A stretch of DNA of 16,286 nt from Thermoplasmata archaeon. GTDB taxonomy: Archaea > Thermoplasmatota > Thermoplasmata > Thermoplasmatales > Thermoplasmataceae. The notes beneath the pieces are model-generated. The model saw only the letters and a program-made list of their open reading frames with translations. It was not told the origin of the DNA and ran no database searches. Below, one piece after another: positions 14,939 through 16,286 of the stretch. The DNA lies in NCBI GenBank assembly GCA_021806345.1, contig JAJZXP010000206.1, positions 1-16,286 of the forward strand. The letters are read 5' to 3'. The position numbers and the translations under genes were made by a program. Numbering within the stretch: the stretch's first letter is position 1; each line of letters opens with the position of its first letter.

Positions 14939-14947
14939 GTTATAAAG
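14939..14947 (-). promoter_or_regulatory. TATA box for the HDO gene
   Basis: CTTTATAAC on the minus strand is centred about 27 nt before the ATG at 14916, ideal for a leaderless start. The inverted-repeat element begins only about 10 bp upstream, so it sits at the edge of this promoter. Confidence 0.5.
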
Positions 14948-14956
14948 CATAAAAAC

Positions 14957-15045
14957 AATAGGGTGTCTTCTATGAAGGAAAGATAAATGGTGGGGATACA
15001 ATCATATGAATGTCATAGAAATTTTTTCATAGAAGACGCTCTATT
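14957..15045. mobile_element. 89-bp inverted-repeat element (MITE-like)
   Basis: The arms AATAGGGTGTCTTCTATGAA (14957-14976) and, on the other strand, AATAGAGCGTCTTCTATGAA (15045-15026) match at 18 of 20 positions, and both mismatches leave G-T pairs in RNA. The 49-bp centre shows no gene. ATAGGGTGTCTT is identical to the left end of the intact IS at 1043-1054, so the element could be moved by that transposase. It could instead act as a structured RNA or terminator between the flanking genes. No clear target duplication beyond TA was found. Confidence 0.6.
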
Positions 15046-15074
15046 AATGAAACTAGAACGAGCCTTTACTGAAA

Positions 15075-15311
15075 CTACCTAGCTATCCTCCTTCGTAAAC
15101 CGTATTGTATAAACGTCAGTAAGATGAAAATGACCATTCCTACACCAAGATCAACGAAAGAAAGAGGGGCCTCACCCCTGAGTATACGGATAATGCTCAG
15201 TATGTAGGCCCCAAACAGTACCAGAGCGTAAATTAAAGCTCCTATAGTGAAAATCTTTAGTCCTTTAGGATAACTTTTGAACGTCTTCTGGCACTTATTA
15301 TCAGCCTCCAT
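15075..15311 (-). CDS. Small two-helix membrane protein, hypothetical
   Basis: 78 residues. The N-terminus is hydrophilic and basic (KCQKTFKSYPKGLK, 6-19). Two hydrophobic segments at about 20-42 (FTIGALIYALVLFGAYILSI) and 54-70 are joined by a short loop, and the C-terminus is RRRIAR, suggesting both ends face the cytoplasm. No family recognised. It stands alone, leftward, between the inverted-repeat element and IS debris; no strong TATA box is visible. The clear membrane pattern and charge distribution argue for a real gene, but no function can be proposed. Confidence 0.55.
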   Translation of the reverse strand: MEADNKCQKTFKSYPKGLKIFTIGALIYALVLFGAYILSIIRILRGEAPLSFVDLGVGMVIFILLTFIQYGLRRRIAR

Positions 15312-15496
15312 TTTTATCGTTCTGGTAAATGCTATTTCTATTCCGTAATCCCATATAGATTTTCCTAAAGAAGATCTTCATATTAATAGAACAATATCAA
15401 AAGAACTAGCTATATCCTTACATTACTTAATCCCTTAACATCTTAATGAGGATTTCGAATAAGACTCTGAATCTTCTCCGATCTAGCTTAAGAACA

Positions 15497-15526
15497 GGAA
15501 TATTCCCATAAAGATTGCAATATTCC
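15497..15526. repeat. 8-bp inverted repeat GGAATATT / AATATTCC
   Basis: Perfect arms at 15497-15504 and 15519-15526 with a 14-nt loop, about 25 bp beyond the hairpin at 15551-15577. It may belong to the end of the neighbouring IS5-type element or be a weak terminator. The remaining part of 15312-15496 shows no gene. Confidence 0.35.
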
Positions 15527-15550
15527 TTCAAATATTGCTTTTATTCCTGG

Positions 15551-15577
15551 ATTTTCCCTGTTTCTTTCAGGGAAAAT
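15551..15577 (-). terminator. Perfect 10-bp hairpin after the IS5-type transposase
   Basis: ATTTTCCCTG (15551-15560) and CAGGGAAAAT (15568-15577) pair perfectly around a 7-nt loop, 12 bp after the transposase stop. The arms contain A4/T4 tracts. It could terminate the transposase transcript or form part of the IS end. The palindrome is seen directly; the function is inferred. Confidence 0.5.
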
Positions 15578-15589
15578 TGATGGCTCACG

Positions 15590-16286
15590 CTATCCCTGAA
15601 GGATTTTAAGGGCATGGACATTGTATCCGAAGCATGCAAACATGAACTTCACCCTCACCCTTCCTGCAAGGGTGACCATGAAATGTGAAAAATGAAACAT
15701 CCTTTTCATGACGGCATAAGGATATTCCACAAGTGATCTCTTGCGTGATATCCTCCTGTTTCTTCTAACAGATTCAATGGACAGTTTATGGTTTCTGACA
15801 GATCTGTCCATTGTACCATCAATGCCCTTCGGATCATGTCTGAAGTACCCCTTGTCCCGGTACACTGTTATCCCGACTTTGGAGAGATCAATCTTTGTGT
15901 CATGATCCTTTGCTGTTGTGACAGCATAGGATCTTATTACAGGAACAGGATTGCCGTCATCAACAATGTCATGACCCTTGTACCCGAAGAATGTCTTATT
16001 GTTCTTTTTTGTGAATGAACCATCCTTCGATCTCCTTGTTTTTCCTTCATCTCTAGGTTCCTCATGCTTCACATGTCCAGGATCGGAGGTGATGAAAGTG
16101 GCATCCTGTGCTGATCCCTTCTTCACCTTTATGCCCTTCAATTCAAGCTGTCTCTGCAGTTCGTTCCATATGATCCTGTCTCTTCCCGTCTTCGAGAGTC
16201 TTTCTCTGAAGTACCATATGGTCTTTGCATCCCCTAAGATTGGGGATAGTCCAGGAAATTCATGAAGGATATCCTGTCATGGATCT
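15590..16286 (-). pseudogene. IS5-family transposase, 3' part, frameshifted and cut by the window edge
   Basis: The main frame runs from about 16230 to the stop at 15590 without an ATG; the TTG at 16139-16141 is not a real start, because coding continues upstream as AKTIWYFRERLSKTGRDRII and WNELQRQLELKG. Catalytic regions of the IS5 family are visible: QDATFI (first Asp), VYRDKGYF (second Asp) and SLVEYPYAVMKRMFHFSHFM (the Glu block). KTFFGYKGH is also typical. Beyond 16234 the homologous N-terminal segment ISFMNFLDYPQS lies in another frame and hits a TAG at 16236-16234, so this copy carries a frameshift. It is of a different subgroup from the element at 1045-2019. The 5' part and the other end lie outside the window. 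Confidence 0.8.

Noticed and set aside
15590..16141. Intact 183-residue transposase starting at the TTG at 16141
   Set aside because: Homologous coding sequence continues upstream of the TTG in the same frame, so this is the C-terminal part of a longer, frameshifted gene.
1..16286. CRISPR array, tRNA or rRNA genes
   Set aside because: No regularly spaced repeats and no cloverleaf or rRNA-like stretch was seen on reading; a covariance-model scan would be needed to exclude a tRNA fully.

Overview
The window looks like a chromosomal segment of a moderately AT-rich archaeon, most likely a Thermoplasmatales-type (Ferroplasma/Cuniculiplasma/Thermoplasma-like) heterotroph. This rests on TATA-like boxes about 27-30 nt before several start codons (leaderless transcription), Shine-Dalgarno-like signals only inside an operon, an IS1634-type transposase relic of a kind I associate with this group, and the protein repertoire. 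The taxon is an inference; no rRNA or tRNA gene is visible.

Region 1 (1-5681) is an accessory area. It holds the last codons of an unknown gene, a GT2 (dolichyl-phosphate sugar transferase-like) glycosyltransferase, an apparently intact IS with a DDE transposase (about 1045-2019), a cyclase-family (isatin hydrolase/kynurenine formamidase-like) hydrolase, and a large transposon relic. In the relic an IS1634-type transposase pseudogene (3300-5681) is split by a decayed relative of the first IS (4606-5561). Both ends carry the same 9-bp target duplication, and removing the insert restores the host frame.

Region 2 (5932-14916) is the metabolic core: a hotdog aryl-CoA thioesterase (+); a tight leftward operon of SDR, PaaA-like di-iron oxygenase, gentisate 1,2-dioxygenase-like bicupin and acyl/aryl-CoA ligase (11384 down to 7080); then a divergent fumarylacetoacetate hydrolase-family enzyme (+), an MFS transporter (+), and a convergent heme-oxygenase-like di-metal oxidase (CADD/TenA/PqqC fold, -). 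The simplest reading is a CoA-linked gentisate pathway. An aromatic acid is imported, activated to its CoA ester, oxygenated by the PaaA-like enzyme with the SDR acting on the product, freed by the thioesterase as gentisate or a similar acid, ring-cleaved, and hydrolysed to central metabolites. Known CoA-gentisate routes use flavin hydroxylases for the oxygenation. A PaaA-type di-iron protein without visible PaaC, PaaE or maleylpyruvate isomerase would be a new variant.

Region 3 (14917-16286) has an 89-bp inverted-repeat (MITE-like) element whose ends match the left end of the intact IS, a two-helix small membrane protein, two perfect hairpins, and the 3' part of a frameshifted IS5-family transposase running off the right edge. 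The catabolic block is thus bracketed by mobile elements, which fits acquisition or rearrangement as an island.
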